64,000 nt of DNA from Porphyrobacter sp. ULC335 (GTDB taxonomy: Bacteria; Pseudomonadota; Alphaproteobacteria; Sphingomonadales; Sphingomonadaceae). The translations under genes were made by a program, and so were the position numbers. Under the pieces are notes generated by a model. That model was not told the DNA's origin. It made no database searches and saw only the letters and a list, made by a program, of their open reading frames with translations. This document shows positions 8,837-17,394 of this stretch, in pieces. The DNA lies in NCBI RefSeq assembly GCF_025917005.1, contig NZ_CP078091.1, positions 1,798,001 through 1,862,000 on the forward strand, given 5' to 3'. The number at the start of each line of letters is the position of its first letter. The first letter of the stretch is position 1.

Positions 8837-9523
8837 TTATTCGGGTATTCTCCAGGTTACGCTGCCCGAATAACTCCCCGCGACCGGCTTGCCGCTGCTG
8901 TCGCGGGCCGCAGTGAAGCGGGCGCGCTCGGTCACCAGCTCGCAGGTCGCCGCGTCGAGCGGGGCGTGCCCGGTGGAGCGGGTGATGGTGCAACCCGCCA
9001 CCTTGCCGCTGGCATCAATGTTGAGCGTAAAGGCGGCGCGGCCCGCCATGTCCTCGCGGATCCAGCGTGGGCGGTAGTCGTCATTGGTCACCCACTTGCC
9101 GGTATTGCCGCGCGGCACTGCGCCGACCGGCTTGAAGGGAGAGGCACTCGGCGCGGGGCCGGGGATGGTGAATTCGACCGGGCCGGTGCCGCTGAAGTCG
9201 CCGGGACCGGTGTAGCTGGGGACCGGATCGCCCATGCCCAGATCGACCGGCAGGTTGGTCGGCCGCGAGGTCGTGGGAGGCGCGGTAACCGTCGTGGTGG
9301 TTGCTGTTTTGCTGTCGGGCTGCGGCTTGTCCGGTGTGGGCGGGGGCGGCGGGGGCAGGACGGTGTCGGTTATCGTCTCGCCCTTGAGGCGGGGCTTGTC
9401 GGGCACGGTAACCACCGTCACCGCAAGGCCGACCACCAGCAGCGCGCCGAAGGCACCAGGTATTCCCAGCGCTCCGGCAAGCGCGGCAGGGTTGGGACGT
9501 CGATTGGCAGAAGCATAGGTCAT
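8837..9523 (-). CDS. TonB-family energy-transducer-like protein
   Basis: A 228-residue protein with one N-terminal membrane helix (about 24-42), a long Pro/Thr-rich periplasmic spacer containing PPPPPPTPDKP, and a C-terminal TonB_C fold (IDASGKVAGCTITRSTG, LDAATCELVTERARF). TonB couples inner-membrane proton-motive force to outer-membrane receptors; two receptor-like genes occur later in this window. No ExbB or ExbD gene is adjacent. The start at 9523 is supported by GAGGAG seven bases upstream. Whether it is the main TonB or a paralogue cannot be decided. Confidence 0.85.
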   Translation of the reverse strand: MTYASANRRPNPAALAGALGIPGAFGALLVVGLAVTVVTVPDKPRLKGETITDTVLPPPPPPTPDKPQPDSKTATTTTVTAPPTTSRPTNLPVDLGMGDPVPSYTGPGDFSGTGPVEFTIPGPAPSASPFKPVGAVPRGNTGKWVTNDDYRPRWIREDMAGRAAFTLNIDASGKVAGCTITRSTGHAPLDAATCELVTERARFTAARDSSGKPVAGSYSGSVTWRIPE

Positions 9524-9983
9524 GCAGGGGCTCCTCTCTCCATCATCGTGGGAGCAGTGGCCGGAGTGCAGATGACACCAACGCTGTGAGCACAAACCCT
9601 CCGGCCCTGCTCACTCGCGAGAGTACTATGATTTTTGCTAGGGGCGAAGAACTTTCGCGTTGTTTTTCAGGACTGTATTTTTTGCAACCAAATCGGTAGA
9701 GAAAGGTAAGCGAAAACAAACGCTCAACCCTCAGGCTCAGCGAAGCATTTGGTGGATCATGTCGCTCAGTCCCGGGCTTGACCCGGGGCTCAGCTATCTT
9801 GTGGTCGTAATGAGGAGCGGGGCCCCGGATCGGGTCCGGGGCGGGGGCTATGGAATATTCTGGTTCGGCCCGCCAACGGACGGGTCGCAAGCGCGACCGC
9901 GCGCCCGCAGGCGCTGAAGCCCGCAGGGCTTGAAGCAGCGCCGAGGAACGTGCCCGCGGAGGCGGGCACGCACACAAACAGCC
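9524..9983. other. 460-base gene-free region between the tonB-like gene and the hydrolase
   Basis: Bases 9600-9720 are relatively AT-rich and probably hold the promoter of the TonB-like gene. The rest contains repeat copy A (9769-9845) and a perfect 9-bp hairpin, cgtgcccgc/gcgggcacg, at 9949-9970 with a four-base loop. A plus-strand frame at 9660-9917 runs through the repeat and looks spurious. No gene is called here. Confidence 0.6.
9769..9845. repeat. Intergenic repeat, copy A (cccgggcttgacccgggg type)
   Basis: Starts with cccgggcttgacccgggg (9771-9788), continues ctcagctatcttg, and ends in the imperfectly inverted ccccggatcgggtccgggg (9823-9841). Copy B at 11837-11915 shares both arms and the same central pattern. 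Two copies flank the hydrolase and first desulfurase. This is a non-coding repeat family, probably structured when transcribed. Confidence 0.75.
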
Positions 9984-10640
9984 TTACTTAATCGGACAAT
10001 CCGGGCTCAGCCGGAAATCGAGGTAATTGTCGACCGAGCGCATCAGTTCTTCGAGCTCGTTTTCGAAGAAGTGGTTGGCGCGGGGGATTTCCTCGTGGTG
10101 GATGGTGATGTGCTTCTGGGTGCGCAGCTTGTCGACCAGCTTCTGCACCGCATTGGGCTGCACCACCGTATCGGCCGCGCCCTGCACAAAGATGCCGCTG
10201 GCGGGGCAAGGCGCAAGGAAGCTGAAATCATACATGTTGGCGGGCGGCGCGACCGAGATGAAGCCGCGCACTTCGGGGCGGCGCATCAGCAATTGCATCC
10301 CGATCAGCGCGCCGAAGCTGTAGCCCGCAATCCAGGTGCTCTGCGCTTCGGGGTGGATCGACTGCACCCAGTCGAGCGCACTCGCCGCGTCGGACAACTC
10401 GCCAATGCCGGAATCGAACGACCCCTGCGAACGGCCCACGCCGCGGAAGTTGAAGCGCAGCGTGGCAAACCCGCGATCCGCGAAGGTCTTGTAGAGGCGC
10501 TGCACGATCCGGTCGTTCATCGTGCCGCCGCCTTCGGGGTGCGGATGCAGGATCATCGCCACAGGTGCGCGCGGGCGCGGCGGGGGCGAGAAACGGCCTT
10601 CAAGGCGGCCTTCGGGGCCGGGGAAGATGACTGAGGGCAT
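9984..10640 (-). CDS. Alpha/beta hydrolase, COG2945-like
   Basis: A 218-residue cytosolic alpha/beta hydrolase. Visible elements are LHPHPEGGGTMNDRIV near residues 31-46, the strand RFNFRGVGRSQG, the nucleophile elbow GYSFGA, and a late His in RANHFFENE. The wording fits COG2945, a family of unknown substrate that often lies beside iron-sulfur assembly or cysteine desulfurase genes; here it is divergent from two cysteine desulfurases with a 122-base gap. The ATG at 10640 is chosen because the upstream extension to 10868 has no homology-like content and overlaps the divergent gene. Confidence 0.88.
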   Translation of the reverse strand: MPSVIFPGPEGRLEGRFSPPPRPRAPVAMILHPHPEGGGTMNDRIVQRLYKTFADRGFATLRFNFRGVGRSQGSFDSGIGELSDAASALDWVQSIHPEAQSTWIAGYSFGALIGMQLLMRRPEVRGFISVAPPANMYDFSFLAPCPASGIFVQGAADTVVQPNAVQKLVDKLRTQKHITIHHEEIPRANHFFENELEELMRSVDNYLDFRLSPDCPIK

Positions 10641-10762
10641 CGGTAGACCTTGTGATCGAGGAGCCGCACTACGCCGGGTGGCGCGCGCGAAAGCGGGCTC
10701 TATATAGGGTGCGATGGTATTTTCGCAATTTTTTGTCGCGGCGGCTGTGCGGGTGACTGCAA

Positions 10763-11824
10763 ATGGCTGAGCGGGTCTACCTTGACCACGCGGCCACCTC
10801 GCCGCTGCGCCCCGAGGCGAAGGCTGCGATGGAGGAGGGGTTTCGCATCTGGGCGAACCCGTCCTCACCCCATGCCGAGGGCCGCAAGGCGAGGGCCGCG
10901 CTGGAGGATGCGCGCGAGCGGATCAAGCGGGCTCTGGGGTGGAGCGGGGAGCTGATCTTCACCAGCGGCGCGAGCGAGGCGGCGCTCCTCGCCTTCGACA
11001 ATGCGACGGTCATTCATGAGGTGGTGAGTGCGGTCGAGCATGACGCCATCGGTCAGTTCGAGAAGAACCGAGGTGTGCCTGTCGTGGAAGTCGGACCTGA
11101 CGGCCGGGTTGACCTGAATGCGCTCTCGGCGGCCGCAGCACCATCTTCAATCGCTGGTGACGATTGGGAGAACCGCACTCTCGTTGCCGTCCAGCACGTC
11201 AATTCCGAAACGGGGACGCGCCAGAACATCGGGCTGGTGGCTGAAGTCGTTCACGACCAGCGTGGCCTGCTTCTCGTCGACTGCGCACAGAGCGCGGGCA
11301 AGATCGAGATACCCCAGCTTGCCGACATGGTGATTGTCTCGGCGCATAAGTTTGGCGGCCCGATTGGCGTGGGTGCGCTGCTGGTCAAGGACTTCAAGAT
11401 GCTCAAGCCCGTCGGAGGGCACGAGCGCGGCTATCGGCGCGGCACAGAGAACCTGCCGGGTGCGCTCGGCATGGCCGCAGCGCTTGAGGCGGGCGCGTGG
11501 GCGACCACGCCGGAGAAGCGCGTGGCGTTTGCGGTGCAAGTCGCCGGCCATCGCCTGACCGTCGGTGAACCGGTCGATTACATTATCGCACTGACCCACC
11601 CCACCATCAGCGCGCAAGCTCTCCTGATCCGGCTCGACGCGATGGGCTTTGCCGTCTCGGCAGGGAGCGCGTGTTCGTCGGGCACCTTGAAGAAAAGCCG
11701 GGTGCTCGACGCCTTCGGCGTGCCCGATGATGTCGCGGCGCGCACGATCCGGGTGAGCCTGGGGTGGTCGACCACACCCGAGGATCTGGAGCGGTTTGCC
11801 GAGGCTTGGGCTTCGCTATGCTGA
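10763..11824 (+). CDS. Cysteine desulfurase, NifS/IscS family (first of tandem pair)
   Basis: A 353-residue PLP enzyme that releases sulfur from cysteine as enzyme-bound persulfide. Key segments: YLDHAATSPL at the N-terminus, the PLP-stacking His in AVEHDAI, HVNSETGTRQN, LLLVDCAQSAGK, the Schiff-base Lys in SAHKFGGPIGVG, and the sulfur-accepting Cys in SAGSACSSGTL. All catalytic residues are kept. The protein is slightly short for IscS. It is followed after a repeat by a second desulfurase and a ferredoxin, suggesting an Fe-S or sulfur-transfer role rather than amino-acid catabolism. No scaffold gene (iscU or sufB) is adjacent. Confidence 0.92.
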   Translation: MAERVYLDHAATSPLRPEAKAAMEEGFRIWANPSSPHAEGRKARAALEDARERIKRALGWSGELIFTSGASEAALLAFDNATVIHEVVSAVEHDAIGQFEKNRGVPVVEVGPDGRVDLNALSAAAAPSSIAGDDWENRTLVAVQHVNSETGTRQNIGLVAEVVHDQRGLLLVDCAQSAGKIEIPQLADMVIVSAHKFGGPIGVGALLVKDFKMLKPVGGHERGYRRGTENLPGALGMAAALEAGAWATTPEKRVAFAVQVAGHRLTVGEPVDYIIALTHPTISAQALLIRLDAMGFAVSAGSACSSGTLKKSRVLDAFGVPDDVAARTIRVSLGWSTTPEDLERFAEAWASLC

Positions 11825-11836
11825 ACCCCACCCCCC

Positions 11837-11915
11837 GTCCCGGGCCTGACCCGGGACCCAGCTGTCTTGATCCCCGAGAGGAAGGAAGCGAGACCCCGGG
11901 TCAAGCCCGGGGCGG
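11837..11915. repeat. Intergenic repeat, copy B (cccgggcctgacccggga type)
   Basis: Lies between the two desulfurase genes. Arms are tcccgggcctgacccggga (11838-11856) and ccccgggtcaagcccgggg (11894-11912), inverted relative to each other, with a centre resembling copy A at 9769-9845. As an RNA it could fold and separate expression of the two desulfurases. It is probably a dispersed sphingomonad extragenic element. Confidence 0.75.
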
Positions 11916-11927
11916 GGAAGAGAGGCC

Positions 11928-13025
11928 ATGATTTACCTCGATTACCAAGCCACAACCCCGCTCGCGCCTGAAGCGCGTGAGGCGATGTTGCGCTGGCTCG
12001 GCGGGCCGGATAGCGACACCTTCGGCAACCCGCACAGCCCGCACCGCATGGGCCGGATGGCCGCCGCTGCGGTGGAAACCGCGCGGGAGCGTGTGGGCGC
12101 TTTGCTGCCTGAAGGCGGGAAGCTGATCTTCACCTCTGGCGCCACCGAAGCGCTCAACATGGTCCTGCAAGGCACCCCCGGCGATGTCATCACCTTCGCC
12201 ACCGAACACGCCGCCGTGCTCGATTGCGCGAAGGTGGTCGAAGCGCAGGGGCGGCGCTTTACCGTCCTCCCCGTGACGCCCGATGGCCGCGCCGATCTCG
12301 ACGCGCTGCAAGCCGCGATCACGCCGCAGACCGGGCTCGTCGCGGTGATGGCGATCAATAACGAGATCGGGGTCCGGAACCCGCTCGCCCCGGTGGTCGC
12401 TATCGCGCAGGCGGTGGGGGCGCGGGTGCTGGTCGATGCGGTGCAGGCCTATGGCAAGGTGCCGGTCGAGGTCGCGGCGGACTATATCGCGATCTCGGCG
12501 CACAAGGTGCACGGGCCCAAGGGCATCGGCGCATTGTGGATCGGCCCCGATGCCAGCCCCCCCTTGCCCCTGCTTTGGGGCGGCGGACAGGAGGCTAGCC
12601 TGCGGTCAGGCACCCTCTCGCCCGCGCTTTGCGCAGGCTTCGGGGCGGCTGCACAGGTGGCGCAGGAGGGCTTCTCGGAGCAATTGTTTCACGTGGAACA
12701 TTTGTGGAACATTGCGCGAGAGGCTTTCGCAGACTGGGAGCTGAACGGCAGCGCGGTGGATCGCTGGAGGGGCAATCTCAACATCCGCAAGGAAGGCCTC
12801 GATGTCGCCCGGCTGATGAGCGATTGCCGCAACGTCATGTTCTCCGCCGGTTCGGCCTGCGCCAGCGGATCGGGGCGGCCCAGCCATGTGCTGCGCGCAC
12901 TTGGCCTTTCGGACCGGCAAGCAAAGTCCTCTATCCGCCTCGGATTCGGACGCTATACGACAGCGCAGGACGTCGAATCCGCTGCCGCCATGATCAACAC
13001 CGCCGCAAAGGAGCAGGGCCTGTGA
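11928..13025 (+). CDS. Cysteine desulfurase, NifS/IscS family (second of tandem pair; carries parS-like site)
   Basis: A 365-residue PLP enzyme. Motifs are IYLDYQATTPL, the His in ATEHAAVLD, INNEIGVRNPL, VLVDAVQAYGK, the PLP Lys in SAHKVHGPKGIG and the persulfide Cys in SAGSACASGSG. It is clearly diverged from its upstream neighbour, so this is an old duplication or two separate lineages. The stop overlaps the GTG start of the ferredoxin by three bases, implying translational coupling. Around residues 252-262 the protein reads EQLFHVEHLWN, encoded by unusually AT-rich codons that contain a parS-like sequence. Confidence 0.93.
   Translation: MIYLDYQATTPLAPEAREAMLRWLGGPDSDTFGNPHSPHRMGRMAAAAVETARERVGALLPEGGKLIFTSGATEALNMVLQGTPGDVITFATEHAAVLDCAKVVEAQGRRFTVLPVTPDGRADLDALQAAITPQTGLVAVMAINNEIGVRNPLAPVVAIAQAVGARVLVDAVQAYGKVPVEVAADYIAISAHKVHGPKGIGALWIGPDASPPLPLLWGGGQEASLRSGTLSPALCAGFGAAAQVAQEGFSEQLFHVEHLWNIAREAFADWELNGSAVDRWRGNLNIRKEGLDVARLMSDCRNVMFSAGSACASGSGRPSHVLRALGLSDRQAKSSIRLGFGRYTTAQDVESAAAMINTAAKEQGL
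12685..12700. promoter_or_regulatory. parS: parS-like ParB-binding site inside the desulfurase gene
   Basis: The 16-mer tgtttcacgtggaaca matches the widely conserved bacterial parS consensus TGTTTCACGTGAAACA at 15 of 16 positions, and also matches the palindromic variant TGTTCCACGTGGAACA at 15 of 16. The right arm recurs 11 bases downstream (gtggaacatt at 12693-12702 and again at 12704-12713), giving an extra half site one helical turn away. ParB nucleates on such sites to load SMC and segregate the origin region. The match is seen; ParB binding is inferred. Confidence 0.72.
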
Positions 13026-13357
13026 GCATCACCATCACCTTCCTCGACCCGCGCGGCAAGACCATCGCGGCCTCCGCCGAACCGGGCGACAATCTGCTAC
13101 GCGTCGGGCAGGCGGCGGGCCTGCCGCTGGAGGGCACCTGCGAGGGGCAGATGGCCTGTTCCACCTGCCACGTGATCGTCGCCGCCGATTGGTTCGACCG
13201 CCTCCCCCCCGCTGCCGAGGAGGAGGAGGACATGCTCGATTTCGCCGCCGGGGCACGCCGCACCTCGCGGCTTTCCTGCCAGATCGAGCTGACGGCGGAG
13301 ATGGACGGCCTGACCGTCTCGATCCCCGCCGAAAGCAGCGACGCGCGGCGGATGTAG
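13022..13357 (+). CDS. 2Fe-2S ferredoxin, adrenodoxin type
   Basis: A 111-residue ferredoxin. The cluster ligands are visible as GTCEGQMACSTCHV (Cys-x5-Cys-x2-Cys) plus a fourth Cys in SRLSCQIEL, the spacing typical of adrenodoxin/Isc-type Fdx. An acidic Glu/Asp patch between them (AAEEEEDMLDF) is the usual partner-docking surface. Translation starts with GTG at 13022, overlapping the desulfurase stop. The coupling argues that it delivers electrons to cysteine-desulfurase-driven cluster assembly or a related sulfur step. Confidence 0.93.
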   Translation: MSITITFLDPRGKTIAASAEPGDNLLRVGQAAGLPLEGTCEGQMACSTCHVIVAADWFDRLPPAAEEEEDMLDFAAGARRTSRLSCQIELTAEMDGLTVSIPAESSDARRM

Positions 13358-13358
13358 C

Positions 13359-13895
13359 CTAGGCCTCGGCCGCTTCCATATTGAGCGCCGCCATCAGCGC
13401 TTCGGTGAAGGCGGGGATGTCACCCGGCTTGCGGCTGGTGATGAAGTTGCCATCGACCACCACTTCCTCGTCGACCACCGCCGCACCCGCATTGGCGAGA
13501 TCGGTGCGGATCGAAGGCCAGCCAGTCACGGTGCGCCCCTCGAGGATGGCAGCTTCGGCGAGCAGCCACGGCGCATGGCAGATCGCCGCAATCGGTTTGC
13601 CCGAAGCATCGAATTCTCGGACGAGATCGATCACCTTGGATTCCATGCGCAGGATGTCAGGGTTCATCTGACCGCCGGGGAGCAGCAGCGCGTCATAATC
13701 TTCGGTCGAAACGTCCCGGACCAGCAGATCGACGCGGACGCTCTGGCCCCAGTCCTTCTGGTCCCACCCGCGAATCTCGCCATGTTCGAGACTGGCGAGG
13801 GTAACCTGCGCACCGGCTTCTTCAAGCAGGCGCTTGGGCTCCATCAGTTCGGATTGCTCGTAACCGTCGGTAGCAATGATGAGGACGCGCTGCAT
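13359..13895 (-). CDS. DJ-1/PfpI family protein (YhbO-like)
   Basis: A 178-residue single-domain DJ-1/PfpI protein. Motifs are the N-terminal strand MQRVLIIATDGYEQSEL with the conserved Glu, the loop LLLPGGQMNPD, and the nucleophile elbow AICHAPWLLAEA holding the reactive Cys-His pair. Members act as deglycases, chaperones or stress hydrolases; the exact activity cannot be read from sequence. It converges on the ferredoxin with one base between the stops. Confidence 0.9.
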   Translation of the reverse strand: MQRVLIIATDGYEQSELMEPKRLLEEAGAQVTLASLEHGEIRGWDQKDWGQSVRVDLLVRDVSTEDYDALLLPGGQMNPDILRMESKVIDLVREFDASGKPIAAICHAPWLLAEAAILEGRTVTGWPSIRTDLANAGAAVVDEEVVVDGNFITSRKPGDIPAFTEALMAALNMEAAEA

Positions 13896-13932
13896 GGGGG
13901 TCTCCTGTGGTTGATGACCGCAGGACTAGCCC

Positions 13933-13984
13933 CCGCACGCCGCTCATGTTCCGCCTGCCAAGGCAGAGCGGGAGCGGCGTGCGG
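13933..13984. terminator. Large perfect inverted repeat with nested hairpin
   Basis: A 13-bp perfect arm (ccgcacgccgctc at 13933-13945 with 13972-13984) encloses a second 5-bp hairpin (ctgcc/ggcag at 13955-13966). It lies between the start of the PfpI gene and the stop of the DUF4349 gene, both on the minus strand. It could terminate the DUF4349 transcript or be an operator; there is no T tract. Confidence 0.45.
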
Positions 13985-14001
13985 CAGGGCGTTTCTGGCG
14001 C

Positions 14002-14886
14002 TTATTGCGGGTCAGGCGCAGGCGCGGCGAGGCGGCGGCGCAAGGCCCGGCCCGTCCACCACACGCCCCCCACTGGCAGGGCAATCGCGCCGACCAGGAT
14101 CAACAGCGCGACCACCCAACCGAAGATCGCTCCCAGCGATCCAATCGCGCCGCTGACCGGGCCGAAGAAGTCGCGGGTGGCTGCCGAACCGGTTTCGTAA
14201 TGAACGGTAACGCGGCTGTAGGCGACGCGGCCTTCCATCTCCTTGAGCCAGCTTCGCGCCTGATCGATTTCCTCGTTGACCGCAGCGACGCTGCGTTCAG
14301 CCTCAACCAGTTCCTCGACCGTGCCCTTGCGGGTGCGCAGCACCTGCTGGAGCCGGTCGCGCAATTCCTTGCGGGCTTCCAGACGCGCTTCGGTGTCGAC
14401 CAGCTGCTTGGACAGTTCTTCCGAGGCAATCTCGGCGGCGACCTGCTCGGCCCCGGCGTCCAGCGCCTCGTCCTCGAGCAGCGCGCCGAATGCCCGCGCC
14501 TGCCGTGTGGCGACTGCCATCTCGAGCTCGCCCGCAACCTCGCCTTCTAGTTCGCCCGTCTTGGTCATGCCGATGATCTGGCAGACCGCCGGGCCTTGCT
14601 GCTCGCACAAGGACGCGTGGCGGCGCTGGAGGCTGCCGATTTCGTCCGCTGCCATGCGCCAGCGGTAATCATAGACATAGGCGAGCTGCGGCAGGCTGAC
14701 CGGGATGCTGCCGAGTTGGGGAATGGCGGCACTTTCCTGCGCGGCGGCGGCGGCGGGTTCCGCCGGGGCGACTTCGCTCGAGGCGATATCGGCGGCTTCG
14801 CTGGCGGCAGGGTCTTCATCATCGGGCTTGCTGCACGCAGCAAGGGCGAGGGTGGCAGTGGCAGCAAGAATCAAGGTCTTACGCAT
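14002..14886 (-). CDS. DUF4349-like lipoprotein with coiled coil and C-terminal membrane helix
   Basis: A 294-residue protein that starts with a lipoprotein signal ending LALAACSKPD. An acidic Ala/Glu-rich linker follows. The centre (about 150-220) is a charged coiled coil (QLVDTEARLEARKELRDRLQ). The C-terminus has one long hydrophobic helix (about 250-275) and a basic tail (RALRRRLAA). This layout matches DUF4349, an envelope family of unknown function with coiled coil and C-terminal anchor. The start at 14886 is preferred over 14958 because it begins directly with the lipoprotein signal. Confidence 0.85.
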   Translation of the reverse strand: MRKTLILAATATLALAACSKPDDEDPAASEAADIASSEVAPAEPAAAAAQESAAIPQLGSIPVSLPQLAYVYDYRWRMAADEIGSLQRRHASLCEQQGPAVCQIIGMTKTGELEGEVAGELEMAVATRQARAFGALLEDEALDAGAEQVAAEIASEELSKQLVDTEARLEARKELRDRLQQVLRTRKGTVEELVEAERSVAAVNEEIDQARSWLKEMEGRVAYSRVTVHYETGSAATRDFFGPVSGAIGSLGAIFGWVVALLILVGAIALPVGGVWWTGRALRRRLAAPAPDPQ

Positions 14887-15084
14887 GTTTCTCTCTCCTC
14901 GTGAAGCCGGTCGGGGGCACGCGACTCGCAATGCCTGCGCCTGCTTCGCCGCAAGCATGCCTTATTTTCGCCATAATTAAACCGCAATTTTGCCACAATG
15001 TGGCGGGCCGGCTCCCAGCTGCCCGAATTCAACCCTGTGGAAACCCCTCTCCCTCGCTTGCGCGGGGGTTGCTAGACGGGGGGC

Positions 15085-17394
15085 ATGTCCGATCCCGTCC
15101 TGCCCAAGGAACCCGACGACGGCTTTGACGCCATCGTCGATGCCCCCTTCGATGCCGCGCTGTCCGAGCGCTACCTGGTCTATGCGCTCTCGACGATCAC
15201 CGCGCGCTCGCTGCCCGATCTGCGTGACGGGCTGAAGCCGGTGCACCGCCGCCTGCTGTGGGCGATGCGGCAGCTGAAGCTGAACCCCAATGATGCCTTC
15301 AAGAAATCGGCGCGCGTGGTTGGCGACGTTATCGGCAAGTACCACCCGCACGGCGATCAGTCGGTCTACGACGCGATGGTCCGCCTCGCTCAGGATTTCA
15401 GCCTGCGCTATCCACTGGTCGAAGGGCAGGGCAATTTCGGCAATGTCGACGGCGATAATGCCGCCGCCTACCGCTACACCGAAGCGCGGCTGACCAAGAC
15501 CGCGCTGGCCCTGATGTCCGGGCTGGACGAAGGCACGGTCGATTTCATCCCCACCTATAACGGCGAGGAGATCGAGCCCGAGATCTTCCCCGGCCTGTTC
15601 CCCAACCTGCTCGCCAATGGATCGAGCGGGATTGCGGTCGGCATGGCGACCAGCATCCCCAGCCACAATGTCGCGGAAATCATCGATGCGACGCTGGCGC
15701 TGATCGACAATCCCTCGATCAGCCACGAACAGCTGATGGAGCTGTTCCACGGCCCCGATTTCGCCACCGGCGGGCAGGTGGTCGACAGCAAGGCCGCGAT
15801 CACCGAAGCCTATCGTACCGGGCGCGGCGCGTTCCGGCTGCGCGGGCGGTTCCTCGCGCCCGAGGCCAAGGACGCCGATGACATCGCCGCCGGGATCGAA
15901 CGGCTGGGCGGCGGGCAATGGCAGCTCGTCATCTCGGAAATCCCCTACCAGGTGCCCAAGGGCAAGCTGATCGAACAGATCGCGCAGGCGATTGCCGATC
16001 GCAAGCTGCCGATCCTTGAAGACGTGCGCGACGAAAGCGACACCGCGATCCGCATCGTGCTCGTCCCCAAAAGCCGCAATGTCGATCCGGAGCTGCTGAA
16101 GGAAAGCCTGTTCAAGCTGACCGATCTGGAAACGCGTTTCAGCCTCAACCTCAACGTGCTCGATGCGCCGCCGGGGCTGGGGCGCACGCCGATGGTGATG
16201 GGGCTGAAGGAACTGCTGGAAAGCTGGACTTTCGCGCAGATCGACATTCTCCAGCGCCGCGCCAGACACCGTCTGGACCAGATCGCCAACCGGCTGGAAC
16301 TGGTGCGCGGCTATATTATCGCCTACCTCAACCTTGACCGGGTGATCGAGATCATCCGCACCGAGGACGAGCCCAAGCCGGTGATGATGGCCGAGTTCGA
16401 ACTGACCGACCGGCAGGCCGAAGCGATCCTCAACATGCGGCTGCGGTCTTTGCGCAAGCTGGAGGAAATGCAGCTGCGCAAGGAGCAGGACGAGTTGCTG
16501 GCCGAAGAGGCCGATCTCACCGCCCTGCTCGAAAGCCCGGCCAAGCAGAGCACCCGGTTGAAGCGCGATCTGCGCAATCTGCGCAAGGATTATGCCGAGG
16601 ACACGCCGCTCGGCCGCCGCCGCACGCTGATTGCCGAAGCTGCGCCGACCATCGAGTTCAGCATGGATGCGATGATCGAGAAGGCACCTGTGACCGTGAT
16701 CCTCAGCCAGAAGGGCTGGATCAGGGCGGCCAGCGGCCACGTGCCGCTGGATCAGGAGTTTAAATACAAGGAGGGCGATGCGCTCGCCTTCATCCTCCAC
16801 GCGCAGACAACTGACAAGCTGCTGCTCGCGGCTTCGGACGGGCGGTTCTACACGCTGGGCTGTGACAAGCTGCCCGGCGCGCGGGGCTTTGGCGAGCCGG
16901 TGCGCACGATGGTCGACCTTGAAAGCGAGGCGAATGTCAGCGCGATGATGGTGCATCGTCCGGGTGGCAAGCTGCTGCTGGCGTCCAGCCACGGCAAGGG
17001 ATTTGTCGCGCAGATGGACGAGCTGCTCGCCGAGACCCGCAAGGGGCGGCAGGTGGTGAACCTGAAGGATGGCGCCAAGCTGGCGGTGATCCGCCAGGTT
17101 GCCGAAGGCCACGATCACGTCGCCTGCGTCGGCGACAATCGCAAGCTGGTGGTCTTCAATCTTGAAGAACTGCCGGTCATGTCGCGCGGGCAGGGCGTGC
17201 AGTTGCAGCGTTACCGCGATGGCGGAATGTCCGATGCGATTACCTTTGTGCTCGCCGATGGCCTCAGCTGGCAAATGGGCGGATCGGGCGAGCGCACCCG
17301 CACCGAGACCGAAATCCGCATGTGGAAGGTCGCGCGCGGCGCGGCCGGACGGATGCCGCCGCAGGGGTTCCCGAAGTCGGGCCGGTTTGACTAA
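15085..17394 (+). CDS. parC: DNA topoisomerase IV subunit A
   Basis: A 769-residue type IIA topoisomerase subunit that cuts and passes DNA during chromosome decatenation, with ParE as ATPase partner. The N-terminal winged helix has [17 protein letters not shown] and [18 protein letters not shown]; the catalytic Tyr is in [13 protein letters not shown]. The C-terminal part is a shortened beta-pinwheel, as in ParC rather than GyrA (the GyrA box is not evident). The gene converges on and overlaps the CCA-transferase gene by four bases. Confidence 0.95.
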   Translation: MSDPVLPKEPDDGFDAIVDAPFDAALSERYLVYALSTITARSLPDLRDGLKPVHRRLLWAMRQLKLNPNDAFKKSARVVGDVIGKYHPHGDQSVYDAMVRLAQDFSLRYPLVEGQGNFGNVDGDNAAAYRYTEARLTKTALALMSGLDEGTVDFIPTYNGEEIEPEIFPGLFPNLLANGSSGIAVGMATSIPSHNVAEIIDATLALIDNPSISHEQLMELFHGPDFATGGQVVDSKAAITEAYRTGRGAFRLRGRFLAPEAKDADDIAAGIERLGGGQWQLVISEIPYQVPKGKLIEQIAQAIADRKLPILEDVRDESDTAIRIVLVPKSRNVDPELLKESLFKLTDLETRFSLNLNVLDAPPGLGRTPMVMGLKELLESWTFAQIDILQRRARHRLDQIANRLELVRGYIIAYLNLDRVIEIIRTEDEPKPVMMAEFELTDRQAEAILNMRLRSLRKLEEMQLRKEQDELLAEEADLTALLESPAKQSTRLKRDLRNLRKDYAEDTPLGRRRTLIAEAAPTIEFSMDAMIEKAPVTVILSQKGWIRAASGHVPLDQEFKYKEGDALAFILHAQTTDKLLLAASDGRFYTLGCDKLPGARGFGEPVRTMVDLESEANVSAMMVHRPGGKLLLASSHGKGFVAQMDELLAETRKGRQVVNLKDGAKLAVIRQVAEGHDHVACVGDNRKLVVFNLEELPVMSRGQGVQLQRYRDGGMSDAITFVLADGLSWQMGGSGERTRTETEIRMWKVARGAAGRMPPQGFPKSGRFD

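Noticed and set aside
9660..9917. 85-codon plus-strand frame
   Set aside because: Runs through repeat copy A, with no ribosome-binding site or domain.
14977..17274. 765-codon minus-strand frame over parC
   Set aside because: Antisense shadow of topoisomerase IV.
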